Notes: a model not told the origin generated them from the sequence alone. 64,000 nucleotides of DNA from CAWDCV01 sp963728125 (GCA_963728125.1 CAVSIZ010000019.1:124001-188000), one strand, 5' to 3'. Shown: positions 1 to 8,617, counted from the stretch's first letter. Made by a program: numbers and translations.

Positions 1-1
1 C

Positions 2-508
2 CTGTGGCGATTCTGGCCGATGCTGCCTGGCTGGGGTGGCATGACCGTGCTCGACCGGAGCTGGTACGGCCGCGTCCTCGTCGAGCGAGTCGAGGGATTC
101 GCGACACAGGAGCAGTGGGAGCGCGCGTACAACGAAATCGTCGAGTTCGAGCGCACGCTCGCCGCCGAAGGCATGATGCTGATCAAGTTCTGGATGCACG
201 TGTCGGAGGACGAGCAGCTCGCCCGTTTCGAGCGCCGGTCTCATGAGCCGCTGAAGTCGTGGAAGCTCACCGACGAGGACTGGCGCAACCGCGGCCAGCG
301 CGCAGAGTACGAGGCCGCTGTCGAGGAGATGCTGCGTCGGACCGACCACAAGGATGGGCGGTGGCATGTCATCGCCGGCGACGACAAGCGGTACGCGCGG
401 GTCGCGGTCATTGAGACGGTGTGCTCGGCCATCGAGGACGACCTGAAACAGCGTGGCTACGACCTCACCACCGACCTGGCCCCCAAGGCCGCTGCCCCGC
501 CCAGTTGA
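2..508 (+). CDS. Polyphosphate kinase 2 family protein (5' end outside window)
   Basis: The visible 168 residues are the C-terminal two thirds of a PPK2-type kinase, which moves phosphate between polyphosphate and nucleotides. The motif DRSWYGRVLVERVEG (about residues 19-33 of the visible part) is the PPK2 Walker B/lid signature. It is followed by the conserved FERR, the SWKLTDEDW segment and HVIAGDDKRYAR. The frame is open to the left edge, so the start and Walker A lie upstream. The internal ATGs at 20 and 38 fall inside the conserved core and are not starts. Which PPK2 class (ADP, AMP or dual) cannot be told from this half. The next gene starts 20 nt downstream and may be co-transcribed. 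Confidence 0.9.
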   Translation: MWRFWPMLPGWGGMTVLDRSWYGRVLVERVEGFATQEQWERAYNEIVEFERTLAAEGMMLIKFWMHVSEDEQLARFERRSHEPLKSWKLTDEDWRNRGQRAEYEAAVEEMLRRTDHKDGRWHVIAGDDKRYARVAVIETVCSAIEDDLKQRGYDLTTDLAPKAAAPPS

Positions 509-528
509 CAGCCAGAGAGGACGATCGC

Positions 529-1431
529 GTGCGCGCGCTGCAGTTCACCGAGTACGGCGGTCCCGAAGTCCTCGCATGGACCGAGGCTGCCGAGCCACAC
601 GCCGGTCCGGGACAGGTACGGATCGCCGTCCGTGCGGCCAGCCTGAACGGGATGGACGGGAAGAAGCTGACCGGTGTCATGTCCGGCGGGAAGCCGCTCG
701 AAGGAACCGGCTCTCTCGGGTTCGACGCCGCGGGTGTCGTGGACGAGGTCGGCGACGGCGTCAACGACGTTGCCGTAGGCGACGACGTCTTCGGCAACGG
801 CACGAGTACGCAGGCGGAGTACGCCGTGCTGAACTCGTGGGCGGTCAAGCCGTCAGCCATCGACTGGACGGTGGCCGCTGCTGCTGGCGTCGCGGGCGAG
901 ACCGCCGAGCGCGGCCTGCGGCTGCTGTCGGTGCAGGCAGGCGACACGCTGTTCGTCGACGGCGGTGCGGGCGGCGTCGGCGCGATCGTCGTCCAGATGG
1001 CGATTGCGCGCGGGGCCACGGTGATCGCGTCCGCCAGCGAGTCGAATCAGGACTACCTGCGTGAGATCGGGGCGACGCCGGTCGTCTACGGCGCGGGCGT
1101 GGCCGACCGGGTCCGCACCGCCGCCAACGGGACGGTCGACGCGGTCTTCGACGTCGCCGGCAAGACGCCGATCGAGGACCTCGTCAGCCTCGTCGCGGAG
1201 CCGTCGCAGGTGCTGAGCATCGCCAACTTCGAGGCGGCGTCGGCCGGAGCTCGGGTGAGCGGCGGCGGCCCCGACAGCCAACCGATGCAAGCACTGGCTG
1301 AGGTCGCCGATCTGCTCGCCCAGAACCACGTCGTGATCAAGGTGCAGACGTTCCCGTTCGACCGCGCGGCCGAGGCGTACGCCAGCCTGTTGAGTGGCCA
1401 CGCCCGCGGCAAGCTCGTCCTGGTCCCGTAG
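529..1431 (+). CDS. NADP-dependent zinc-free alcohol dehydrogenase / quinone oxidoreductase family
   Basis: A 300-residue medium-chain dehydrogenase/reductase. The N-terminal GroES-like domain starts MRALQFTEYGGPEVL. The Rossmann fold follows, with a GAGGVGAIVVQMA glycine motif (about residues 147-159). The cysteine and histidine pattern of zinc enzymes is missing, so it is likely a quinone oxidoreductase-like enzyme using NADPH. The GTG start at 529 has GAGAGG about 9 nt upstream and fits the family N-terminus. The longer open frame from 421 runs back into the PPK2 gene and has no family similarity. Substrate unknown. Confidence 0.88.
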   Translation: MRALQFTEYGGPEVLAWTEAAEPHAGPGQVRIAVRAASLNGMDGKKLTGVMSGGKPLEGTGSLGFDAAGVVDEVGDGVNDVAVGDDVFGNGTSTQAEYAVLNSWAVKPSAIDWTVAAAAGVAGETAERGLRLLSVQAGDTLFVDGGAGGVGAIVVQMAIARGATVIASASESNQDYLREIGATPVVYGAGVADRVRTAANGTVDAVFDVAGKTPIEDLVSLVAEPSQVLSIANFEAASAGARVSGGGPDSQPMQALAEVADLLAQNHVVIKVQTFPFDRAAEAYASLLSGHARGKLVLVP

Positions 1432-1474
1432 CAACCCAGGGACGCGATCGGGGAGCTCCGACGTCGGGGACGGG

Positions 1475-1491
1475 TCAGGGTCGTCTCAGGG
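1475..1491 (+). promoter_or_regulatory. Tandem TCAGGG repeat, possible response-regulator site
   Basis: TCAGGG occurs at 1475-1480 and again at 1486-1491, an 11-bp repeat or one helical turn. It lies about 73 nt before the start of the membrane-protein gene at 1564. Direct repeats with this period are typical of OmpR-family response-regulator sites. That reading is inference; no regulator is encoded nearby. Confidence 0.35.
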
Positions 1492-1563
1492 CCGGTCCCC
1501 GATGCGCGGGGTGGGCGCGGCGAGCGAAGCTCGTCTCGTCCTTATCGAGTGCAGGAGTGATAA

Positions 1564-2022
1564 ATGAGCGACACCCGGCTTCCCGCGACGACCGACCAGG
1601 CCACGATGCGCGACGCGGCGACCATCGCCACGTTCCTGTGGCCGTGGCAGCCCGCACTGATCGGCGCCGGCATCGGCGCCGGCGGCTCGCTGCTTCTCGG
1701 CCTGCTGCCCGTCCTCGACTTCAGCCTGTTCGGCTCGCTGTCGACCGGCCTGTTCCTCTTCTTCCTCGTCGGCGGCATCGCGTCCGTGCTGCGCAGCCGA
1801 TCGACGGGACAGGGTTCCGACCAGGCCCGCGCGCAGCGCTGGGCCGCCCAGCACGCCTGGCGCTACGCCCTGATGCCCGCCGCTGGACTGCTCGCTGTGC
1901 TCTTCGTCGCCGGTCTGGTGCTGCCAGGCTCGGCCATCGGCGCGCTGTTCAGTGGCATCGGCGAGGCGCTCATCGTGTTCGTCGCCACCGGCGCCACGGC
2001 GGCGTTCCAGCGTGGCCGCTAA
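1564..2022 (+). CDS. Small integral membrane protein, function unknown
   Basis: 152 residues with about four hydrophobic segments (roughly residues 22-50, 55-75, 100-120 and 125-145). I see no recognised domain. The ATG at 1564 follows AGGAG at 1553-1557 with good spacing. A tandem TCAGGG element lies upstream and may regulate it. The gene is transcribed alone and converges with the endonuclease IV gene, leaving only 7 nt between the two stop codons. Confidence 0.75.
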   Translation: MSDTRLPATTDQATMRDAATIATFLWPWQPALIGAGIGAGGSLLLGLLPVLDFSLFGSLSTGLFLFFLVGGIASVLRSRSTGQGSDQARAQRWAAQHAWRYALMPAAGLLAVLFVAGLVLPGSAIGALFSGIGEALIVFVATGATAAFQRGR

Positions 2023-2029
2023 GCCACTC

Positions 2030-2821
2030 CTACCCCGGCAAGCCCGCCCTCAGCAGATCGAGGTCACGTCCCTGACCGGCCGCGCCCCCCGGCGTCTCGA
2101 CGACGACGGGGGCGCCGGCCGCAGTGACGACGGCGAGGATGTGCTCGGGGTCGATCCGGCCGTCGCCGAGGTTCTCGTGCCGGTCGCGTCCGGAGTCGAA
2201 GGGGTCCTTGGAGTCGTTCGCGTGGACCAGATCGATACGCCCGGTGACGGCCTTCACCCGGTCGACAACGCCGACCAGCTCCTCGCCGCCGGCGTGGAAG
2301 TGACACGTGTCGAGGCAGAAGCCGACGTCATCGCGCCCGATGGCGTCCCACAGCCGCGCGATCGCGTCGATGCGCCGAGCCATGGCGTTGTCGCCACCGG
2401 CGGTGTTCTCGATGAGGACCGGCAGCGCCATATCGATGCGCTCGAAGGTCTTGCGCCAGTTGTCGAACCCGATCTGCGCGTCGTCGTCCTTGGTGACGTG
2501 ACCACCGTGGACGATCAGCGCCCGCGCCCCGATGCCGGCCGCCGCATCGATGTGCTGCTGCAGGAGCTTGCGACTCGGGATGCGGATGCGGTTGTTGGTC
2601 GTGGCGACATTGATGAGGTACGGCGCGTGGACATACAACGCGACACCGGCCTGCTCCGCCCCCGTACGCAGGGCCTCCGCTCCGCCTGGATAGGCCACCA
2701 CCGGCGCCTTGTACCCCTGCGGATCACCGAGAAAGAACTGGACGAGGTCGGCCCGTCGCGCCGCCGCTTCGGCTAGCGGATCGGCCTGCTCGACGTGGGC
2801 TCCGAGAGCGAGCTGACTCAT
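2030..2821 (-). CDS. nfo: Deoxyribonuclease IV (AP endonuclease IV family)
   Basis: A 263-residue TIM-barrel AP endonuclease that cuts 5' of abasic sites in base excision repair using a three-metal centre. Family motifs are present in order: HAPYLINVA (about residues 65-73), IVHGGHV (about 103-109), IENTAGG (about 137-143), CLDTCHFHAGG (about 168-178), VHANDSK (about 200-206), RHENLGDGRI and VVVETPG. These supply the metal-binding His, Glu and Asp residues. The ATG at 2821 was chosen because family similarity begins at MSQLALGAHV. The open frame continues to 2878, but that would overlap the operator palindrome. It diverges from the arsR-like gene. Confidence 0.9.
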   Translation of the reverse strand: MSQLALGAHVEQADPLAEAAARRADLVQFFLGDPQGYKAPVVAYPGGAEALRTGAEQAGVALYVHAPYLINVATTNNRIRIPSRKLLQQHIDAAAGIGARALIVHGGHVTKDDDAQIGFDNWRKTFERIDMALPVLIENTAGGDNAMARRIDAIARLWDAIGRDDVGFCLDTCHFHAGGEELVGVVDRVKAVTGRIDLVHANDSKDPFDSGRDRHENLGDGRIDPEHILAVVTAAGAPVVVETPGGAAGQGRDLDLLRAGLPG

Positions 2822-2869
2822 ATCAGCGAGCGTACGACTCGTCCCTGACAGCCATTGACGGCTCCTTCG

Positions 2870-2887
2870 TACAACCATATGGTTGTA
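2870..2887. promoter_or_regulatory. Perfect 18-bp palindromic operator before the arsR-like gene
   Basis: TACAACCATATGGTTGTA is a perfect inverted repeat ending 2 nt before the ATG of the arsR-like gene and about 48 nt from the divergent nfo start. Its position fits autorepression of the ArsR operon and possibly co-regulation of nfo. No Shine-Dalgarno sequence fits between it and the ATG, so the arsR mRNA may be leaderless or nearly so. Confidence 0.75.
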
Positions 2888-2889
2888 TC

Positions 2890-3237
2890 ATGCAGATCGC
2901 GCCGCCGAACTTCGACCGCATGTTCGGGGCGCTCGCCGACGCCACCCGTCGCGACATCGTGCGCCGCGCTATCGCGGGCGATGAGGGGATCGCGGAGCTC
3001 GCAAGTCACTACTCCATGAGCTTCGCGGCCGTGCAAAAGCACGTCGCCATCCTCGAGCGTGCCGGGCTCGTCACCAAGCAGCGCACTGGACGCCGCAAGA
3101 TCGTCCGCACCGACGTCGATGGCCTGCGCACGGTGCGCCGGCTGCTCGATCGTTATGAGGAGCTGTGGCGCGGCCGCATCGACCGGATGACCGACCTGGT
3201 CTCCGGCGCAGATCAGACAGAAGGGAACGAACAATGA
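2890..3237 (+). CDS. ArsR-family winged-helix repressor
   Basis: 115 residues of ArsR-type winged helix: the helix ALADATRRDIVRRAI near the N-terminus, then the recognition region SMSFAAVQKHVAILERAGLV (about residues 40-59) and the wing GRRKIVRTD. No ELCVCDL-type metal-binding motif is present. It therefore belongs to the non-metal ArsR subgroup usually paired with an AHSA1/SRPBCC gene. That is the case here: its TGA overlaps the next ATG (ATGA). A perfect palindrome lies immediately before the start, which suggests autoregulation. Confidence 0.9.
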   Translation: MQIAPPNFDRMFGALADATRRDIVRRAIAGDEGIAELASHYSMSFAAVQKHVAILERAGLVTKQRTGRRKIVRTDVDGLRTVRRLLDRYEELWRGRIDRMTDLVSGADQTEGNEQ

Positions 3238-3740
3238 CCGTGACAGCCGTTCGCAAGGATGCCGACGCGCTGACCATGACGATCGACGCCGAGTTCGCCG
3301 CCTCCCCGGAGCGGGTGTGGCAGCTGTGGGCCGACCCGCGCCAGCTCGAGCGCTGGTGGGGACCGCCGACCTACCCCGCGACCGTTACCGCGCACGACCT
3401 GCGCTCCGGTGGCCGCGTCACGTACTACATGACCGGACCCGAAGGAGACCAGCCGGGCGGTTACTGGGACGTTGTCGAGGTCGAGGTGCCGCGGCGCATC
3501 GTCTTCCGGGATGGGTTCGCCGACGCCGACGGCACGCCCAACGACGATTTCCCCCGGACTGAGGCGCTCGTGACGATCACTGACCTCGGTAACGGCCGAA
3601 CCCAGATGACGATCGCGAGCACCTTCCCCGATGCTGCGGCTATGGAACAGCTCATCGCGATGGGCATGGAACAGGGCATCACCGAGGCCGTGGGTCAGAT
3701 CGACGCTCTCCTGGCCGATACGTCGGTCTCCCGGAGCTGA
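3234..3740 (+). CDS. SRPBCC / AHSA1 domain protein
   Basis: 168 residues of the START-like AHSA1 fold. The family signature FAASPERVWQLWADPRQLERWWGP sits near the N-terminus (written here for orientation only), with GGRVTYYM and a C-terminal amphipathic helix. Proteins of this type bind hydrophobic ligands; the ligand is unknown. Translation is coupled to the preceding arsR gene by a 4-nt overlap. The usual reading of such pairs is a regulator plus a stress- or ligand-responsive binding protein. The next gene begins 3 nt after this stop. Confidence 0.88.
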   Translation: MTVTAVRKDADALTMTIDAEFAASPERVWQLWADPRQLERWWGPPTYPATVTAHDLRSGGRVTYYMTGPEGDQPGGYWDVVEVEVPRRIVFRDGFADADGTPNDDFPRTEALVTITDLGNGRTQMTIASTFPDAAAMEQLIAMGMEQGITEAVGQIDALLADTSVSRS

Positions 3741-3743
3741 CGT

Positions 3744-4289
3744 ATGGGCCGGCTCATCAACACCACCACGATGACTGTCGACGGCGTCACGGATGTCGGC
3801 GACTGGTTCGTCGCCGAGGGAGATCACGAAGGTCCGGAGACGGATCTGTTTCGCGGCGACGCGGCATTGCTGCTCGGACGGAAGACGTACGAGGGTCTCG
3901 CGGGGTACTGGCCGCAGCAGTCGGGACCGTGGGCCGACCTGCTGAATCCGCTGCCGAAGTACGTCGGATCACGCGGTCAGCTCGGCGAGCTGACGTGGAA
4001 CGCGACCGCTCTCGAGGGTGACGCGATCGACGGAGTCCGCCGGCTGCTGGCCGAGCGCGAGGGCGACCTCGTCATGTCTGGATGTGGCGAGTTCGCCCGC
4101 GAGCTGATCCAGGCGGGTGTCGTCGACGAGATCCAGCTCTGGATACATCCGCGCATCCAAGGGCCCGGCACGCGTCCGTTCGAGGAGGCGACCATTCCCG
4201 TCCGCCTGCTCGAGGCGACGGCGTACGACTCCGGCGTCGTATCCCTGCGCTACCAACCGATGACTTCCGCCGCCGCGGACGGTCACTAA
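3744..4289 (+). CDS. RibD C-terminal / dihydrofolate-reductase-fold protein
   Basis: 181 residues matching the RibD_C/DHFR-like family common in actinobacteria: N-terminal MGRLINTTTMTVDG, central LLLGRKTYEGLAGYWP (about residues 41-56), LVMSGCGEFARELIQAGVVDE region (about 109-130) and a C-terminal beta segment. Such proteins bind NADPH, but most have no proven substrate. It follows the AHSA1 gene by 3 nt and belongs to the arsR operon. Confidence 0.88.
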   Translation: MGRLINTTTMTVDGVTDVGDWFVAEGDHEGPETDLFRGDAALLLGRKTYEGLAGYWPQQSGPWADLLNPLPKYVGSRGQLGELTWNATALEGDAIDGVRRLLAEREGDLVMSGCGEFARELIQAGVVDEIQLWIHPRIQGPGTRPFEEATIPVRLLEATAYDSGVVSLRYQPMTSAAADGH

Positions 4290-4315
4290 CTCACGGACAA
4301 CGACAGGAGATCCTC

Positions 4316-5188
4316 GTGACGACCACAACCAGCGAACCGACGACCCGGACCCTCGAGGTCCCCGGCGCCACGCTGACGTACGACATTCGCCGGGGTGGCG
4401 AGAGCACCGAGCCACCGCTGATGCTCATCGGCTTCCCGATGGCCGCCGCCGGCTTCGTCACCTTGGCCAGCCACTTCACCGATCGCACCGTCATCACTTA
4501 CGATCCGCGCGGCAGCGAGCGCAGCGATCGAACTGATCCCGAGGGCACCATCACGGCGGACGTCAACGCGGACGACATTCATCGAGTGATAGCAGCCGTC
4601 GGGGGCGGGCCTGTCGACCTGTTCGCCACCAGCGGCGGCGCCATCAATGCGCTTGCGCTCGTGGCCCAGTTCCCGGACGACGTGCAGACTCTAGTCGCAC
4701 ACGAGCCGCCGCTCGCCTCGATCGTGCCCGACCGCGAGCACGCTCGGGCCGCCACCCGAGCGGTCCACGAGACCTACCAGCGCCGCGGCTGGGGTGCTGG
4801 CATGGCCCACTTCATCGCCATCGTCAGCCACCGCGGGCCGTTTACCGCCGAGGTCGTCGCGCAGCCCGCCCCGGACCCTGCCATGTTCGGGATGCCCGCC
4901 GAGGACGACGGCTCTCGCGCCGACCCCATGCTCGGCAACATCACCACTCTCACGCAGTACGAGCCGGACTGGGACGCGCTGCGCAGCTCGCGGACTCGGA
5001 TCGTGCTGGCTGCGGGCGAGGAATCGGACGGTGAGTTGGCCCAGCGTGGTGCCTACGCCTGTGCCGAGCGCCTCGGCATCGAGCCGGTGTCCTTCCCCGG
5101 TGACCACGCTGGGTTCCTCGGCGGCGAGTACGGCCAGACCGGCCAGCCCGAGCCGTTCGCCGGGAAGCTGCGCGAGGTCCTGGGTTAG
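4316..5188 (+). CDS. Alpha/beta hydrolase
   Basis: 290 residues of alpha/beta-hydrolase fold, last gene of the arsR operon. The nucleophile elbow reads LFATSGGAINAL (about residues 102-113), so the usual GxSxG is AxSxG. The acid is likely the Asp in the EESDGE region, and the catalytic His lies in GDHAGFLGGEYG near the C-terminus. The GTG at 4316 follows AGGAG at 4305-4309; an open frame back to 4082 lies inside the previous gene. The 3' end overlaps the convergent beta-propeller gene by 4 nt. Substrate unknown. Confidence 0.87.
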   Translation: MTTTTSEPTTRTLEVPGATLTYDIRRGGESTEPPLMLIGFPMAAAGFVTLASHFTDRTVITYDPRGSERSDRTDPEGTITADVNADDIHRVIAAVGGGPVDLFATSGGAINALALVAQFPDDVQTLVAHEPPLASIVPDREHARAATRAVHETYQRRGWGAGMAHFIAIVSHRGPFTAEVVAQPAPDPAMFGMPAEDDGSRADPMLGNITTLTQYEPDWDALRSSRTRIVLAAGEESDGELAQRGAYACAERLGIEPVSFPGDHAGFLGGEYGQTGQPEPFAGKLREVLG

Positions 5189-7110
5189 CCAAGTCGGGCG
5201 GATCCGACCTCGGTGAGGTCGGCCGCCGTCACGAGCGTGAGCGTGGCGCCGCGGCTGCCCTCATCGAGGACCGCCAGCCGACCGTCCCCCACCGGCAACG
5301 CGCGCACGACCCAGCCGTCCCGTGCTGGTGCCCACCTCCCGGCTTCGGTCACGGCGCCGTCCCCAGCGACGGCGTACGAGAGCAGCGCCGATCCGGCCGG
5401 GCCTGACACCGGCAGCACCGCCGTACGCGAATCCGGCAGGTAGCTGAACAACCGCGAGTCCGACTCGACGTCTGACCACGAGTCGGGCTCCACGAGCGTG
5501 TCGACGCGGCGCGGAGCGCTGAGGTCCGACAGGTCGAACGTCGACACCTGCGTGCCGAGCACCTGTCCCTCCTCGGTCGCGTCCTGCCCGACACCGAGCA
5601 GCAGCCCATCGCCGAGCGGATGCAGGTACGCCGAGTAACCCGGCACCTTGAGCTCGCCCAGCACCTGCGGGTTCGCCGGATCGGACAGGTCGACGGTGTA
5701 CAGCGGGTCGGTCTGCCGGAACGTGACGACCGTCGCGACGTCGCCGAACCACCGCACCGCCCGGATCTCCTCGCCCTGGCCGAGGCCGCCGACCGTTCCG
5801 ACCTGCTGCAGCTCCTCGCCCCGCTCCTCGAGCACCGTGATTGCCGCGTCCGTCGCCGGCGCAGTCCCGCGCGTCGTCGCCACCCGTAGCAGCCCGCCGT
5901 CCTCGCTCATCGCCCACCGGCCGAGTAGCCAGCCGTCGACGACACCGGAACCGACGTACGTCGTCGTGGTGGGCTGCGTCACGTCGAAGGCATGCAGGTG
6001 AGTACGGACCTGCGGCTCGGCCGCTTCCCGTACCGCTGCCATGGCGAACCAGCCGCCACTGGTCGTCGCCACATAGAGCCGCTGCGTCGAGGCGTAGACA
6101 AGGTTGCCGTCGGTCGCTACCGCAACCGCGTCGAGCTCGGTCGGCGCATCGATGTCGAGGGTGAGCACGGTCACCACTCCGATCCCGGCGGGCTTGGCTG
6201 GATGGCGCACGTCGGCGCAGTCGAGCAGCGGCGTGCGTGCTGCCACCTCACCACCGGCGCTCCGCTCAATGCGCTGCGGCAGCCACTCCTGGGCCGGCGC
6301 CGACCCGGGGTCGGCCGAGTTCGCGAACGGTTGCCACGGCGTGCTCTGCAGCACCACCCGGACGATGCCGTCCCGCTCTCGAGCCGAGATGTACGCGCCC
6401 TCGATCTCCTCGCTGTGGACCACGGTGGGAGCGGTCGGGTCCGTGAGATCCACGACCGTCAGGGTCGCCGCCGTGCTGCCGAACGCCGGCATCGTCGACG
6501 CCGCCCGATCGGGGGCCGGCTCGACTTGGCCAACGGAGGGATCGACAGCGGGCAGGTCGCCGCCGGCTGGCGCGGGAACGGGCATCGCGGTCCAGGCGGT
6601 GCCGAGCACGAGCGCGCGATCGCCCGACAGCAGCAGCTCGCCCGCCGTGCCCGCGGGCAGCGACACGCTGCCGAGCTCGCGGGGTTCGTCGCCGGTCACG
6701 TCCAGGACGTACAGCCGCTCGCCGCGGACGGCAACGAGCCGACCATCCGCAGACTTCAGCAGGTCGGGCTCGTCGACGCCCACCTCCTGGACGTTGGTGC
6801 CGGTGGCGCCGGGACCGACGGCGCTCGCGTCGAGGCCCGTTGCGGCGGCGGCCTCGGGTGCACCGGCCGCGCGCTCGGCGCCGTCGCGCGCGGACCACAT
6901 CACTCCGCCGCCAGGTTGCCCACCTGACGCGGCAGCCATTTCGGCGAACCAGGACTCGAGCGCGGCGCATGACTCGAACGGCGCAAGCTCAGCCGCCGCA
7001 GCCGGCCGGGTGCCAAGGCTTCCGGGCAGCAGGACCACGGCACCGCAGACGGCGGCAACGACCCCCACCGCCAGCACCGCCCTCGTTCCGGTCCGGATCG
7101 TTGCACTCAT
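5185..7110 (-). CDS. Secreted beta-propeller domain protein (PF09826-type)
   Basis: 641 residues. The N-terminus has an arginine-containing hydrophobic signal (about residues 8-35) ending in an alanine-rich cleavage region. A conserved block TNVQEVGVDEPDLLKSADG (about residues 103-121) marks this family, followed by repeats of the type LYVLDVTGDEPRELGSV and LTVVDLTDPTAPTVV that form propeller blades. The protein is likely exported; its role is unknown. The ATG at 7110 is preceded by GGGAGG. No lipobox cysteine follows the signal, so it is probably free or wall-associated. The 3' end overlaps the hydrolase gene by 4 nt. Confidence 0.85.
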   Translation of the reverse strand: MSATIRTGTRAVLAVGVVAAVCGAVVLLPGSLGTRPAAAAELAPFESCAALESWFAEMAAASGGQPGGGVMWSARDGAERAAGAPEAAAATGLDASAVGPGATGTNVQEVGVDEPDLLKSADGRLVAVRGERLYVLDVTGDEPRELGSVSLPAGTAGELLLSGDRALVLGTAWTAMPVPAPAGGDLPAVDPSVGQVEPAPDRAASTMPAFGSTAATLTVVDLTDPTAPTVVHSEEIEGAYISARERDGIVRVVLQSTPWQPFANSADPGSAPAQEWLPQRIERSAGGEVAARTPLLDCADVRHPAKPAGIGVVTVLTLDIDAPTELDAVAVATDGNLVYASTQRLYVATTSGGWFAMAAVREAAEPQVRTHLHAFDVTQPTTTTYVGSGVVDGWLLGRWAMSEDGGLLRVATTRGTAPATDAAITVLEERGEELQQVGTVGGLGQGEEIRAVRWFGDVATVVTFRQTDPLYTVDLSDPANPQVLGELKVPGYSAYLHPLGDGLLLGVGQDATEEGQVLGTQVSTFDLSDLSAPRRVDTLVEPDSWSDVESDSRLFSYLPDSRTAVLPVSGPAGSALLSYAVAGDGAVTEAGRWAPARDGWVVRALPVGDGRLAVLDEGSRGATLTLVTAADLTEVGSARLG

Positions 7111-7192
7111 GCGACCCTCCCTGGTCACCCCACCGCTTCGGTGCTGTGACGGGGCGATCGCGCGCCCGGTTCCCGGCGTACGGCGGAAATCT

Positions 7193-7489
7193 CTACGGCA
7201 GGAAGCCGCCGTTCGCCAGGCCGAAGGCGAAGCCGATCGTGGCGGCGCCGAGCGCAATGACGATGATCCAGCGCTGGGCCGTCGTGGACGACACCATCTG
7301 CGCCCACAGGCCGACGATCATCCCGAGCAGGCCGGCGACGGACGCGACGATGTGCAGGCTCGCCACGAAAGCGCAGGCGAGCGCAATGACCCCGAGGACG
7401 ACGGTGGCGATGACGAGCCGGTTGGCGCGGGGGTCTGCCTGCCCGTCGGAGTCCATGCCCAGCCCGCCATTGCGGATGACCAGCGGCAT
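7193..7489 (-). CDS. Small four-segment membrane protein, function unknown
   Basis: 98 residues with three or four hydrophobic segments (about residues 20-38, 42-62 and 70-92). No known domain was recognised. The ATG at 7489 has an excellent GGAGG sequence 6 nt upstream, so the longer open frame to 7690 is rejected. It diverges from rpsF, with about 200 nt between the two starts that must contain both promoters. Confidence 0.78.
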   Translation of the reverse strand: MPLVIRNGGLGMDSDGQADPRANRLVIATVVLGVIALACAFVASLHIVASVAGLLGMIVGLWAQMVSSTTAQRWIIVIALGAATIGFAFGLANGGFLP

Positions 7490-7688
7490 CGAGTGCCTCC
7501 TGTACGAAATGTGACGGCCGCGTCTGCACGCGAAGCTTCCCGCGCCCTGTGGACGATCGGCAAGCTCCCTCGCCCCGGTCCGGTAGCCTTGTTCCTCGCC
7601 GGGGAGACCGCGTCCCCATGAACGCACTGCTAGACCTCCTGCCACGGATGGACCGTGGCCGCCTAGTCCGAAGGAGGTGGGTCCGCGC

Positions 7689-7979
7689 ATGCGTCGCTAC
7701 GAACTCATGGTGATCCTCGATCCCGATCTCGAGGAACGCACCATCGCCCCGTCCCTTGACCAGTTCCTCGGTGTCGTCCGGCAGGGCGGCGGCTCGGTGG
7801 ACAAGGTCGACATCTGGGGCCGCCGCCGGCTCGCGTACGAGATTGCCAAGAAGTCCGAGGGCATTTACGCCGTGATCGACCTGTCGGCCGAGCCGGCGAC
7901 CGTCAAGGAGCTGGACCGGCAGCTCAACCTCAACGAGGCGGTCCTGCGCACCAAGGTTCTGCGTCCCGACGCCCGATAG
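7689..7979 (+). CDS. rpsF: 30S ribosomal protein S6
   Basis: 96 residues beginning MRRYELMVILDPDLEER, the typical S6 start. The two RNP-like strands and the C-terminal LNLNEAVLRTKVLRPD complete the fold. S6 binds 16S rRNA together with S18. AAGGAGG at 7671-7677 supports translation from the ATG at 7689; the in-frame GTG at 7677 lies inside that sequence. First gene of the rpsF-ssb-rpsR-rplI operon. Confidence 0.97.
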   Translation: MRRYELMVILDPDLEERTIAPSLDQFLGVVRQGGGSVDKVDIWGRRRLAYEIAKKSEGIYAVIDLSAEPATVKELDRQLNLNEAVLRTKVLRPDAR

Positions 7980-8004
7980 GCCGTTACATAGACAGGATTG
8001 GCTC

Positions 8005-8556
8005 ATGGCAGGCGACACCACCATCACGATCGTCGGCAACCTGACCAACGATCCCGAGCTGCGCTTCACCCCGAGCGGTGCAGCGGTCGCGTCGTTCACC
8101 GTCGCGTCGACCCCGCGCTCATTCGACCGACAGGCGAATGAGTGGAAGGACGGCGAGACGCTGTTCATGCGCTGCAGCATCTGGCGGCAGGCGGCGGAGA
8201 ACGTTGCCGAGTCGCTGCAGCGCGGCATGCGGGTCGTCGTCACCGGTCGGCTCAAGTCGCGCACGTTCGACACCCGCGAGGGTGAGAAGCGCACGGTCAT
8301 CGAGATGGAGGCCGAGGAGATCGGCCCGTCGCTGAAGTACGCCACCGCGAAGGTCAACCGCACCACCCGCTCCGGCGGCGAGGGTGGCTTCGGCTCTGGC
8401 GGCGGCTCCGCCAGTGGCGGCAGCTCCGGCGGTTCCGGTGGCGGTGGCTCCGCAGTCGACGACCCGTGGGCCACGGGCAGCACCGGCGGCTGGGGCTCGA
8501 GCGGCTCCGGCGGCGCTGGTGGGTCCGGCGCGAGCAGCGACGAACCCCCCTTCTAG
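8005..8556 (+). CDS. ssb: Single-stranded DNA-binding protein
   Basis: 183 residues. An N-terminal OB fold starts MAGDTTITIVGNLTNDPELRF and runs to about residue 115. A glycine/serine-rich linker follows (about 118-172), ending in the acidic tip DEPPF, which recruits replication and repair partners. The long Gly-rich tail is typical of actinobacterial SSB. It lies between rpsF and rpsR as usual. Confidence 0.97.
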   Translation: MAGDTTITIVGNLTNDPELRFTPSGAAVASFTVASTPRSFDRQANEWKDGETLFMRCSIWRQAAENVAESLQRGMRVVVTGRLKSRTFDTREGEKRTVIEMEAEEIGPSLKYATAKVNRTTRSGGEGGFGSGGGSASGGSSGGSGGGGSAVDDPWATGSTGGWGSSGSGGAGGSGASSDEPPF

Positions 8557-8617
8557 TTCCTCCGTTCTTCCCGATAACCCCTACTTCCCCCGACAACTCT
8601 GACCTCGGAGCACCACG

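Noticed and set aside
6104..7621. A 505-residue plus-strand frame over the beta-propeller gene
   Set aside because: It is a Ser/Pro/Arg-rich shadow typical of high-GC DNA, and the minus strand has signal peptide and repeats.
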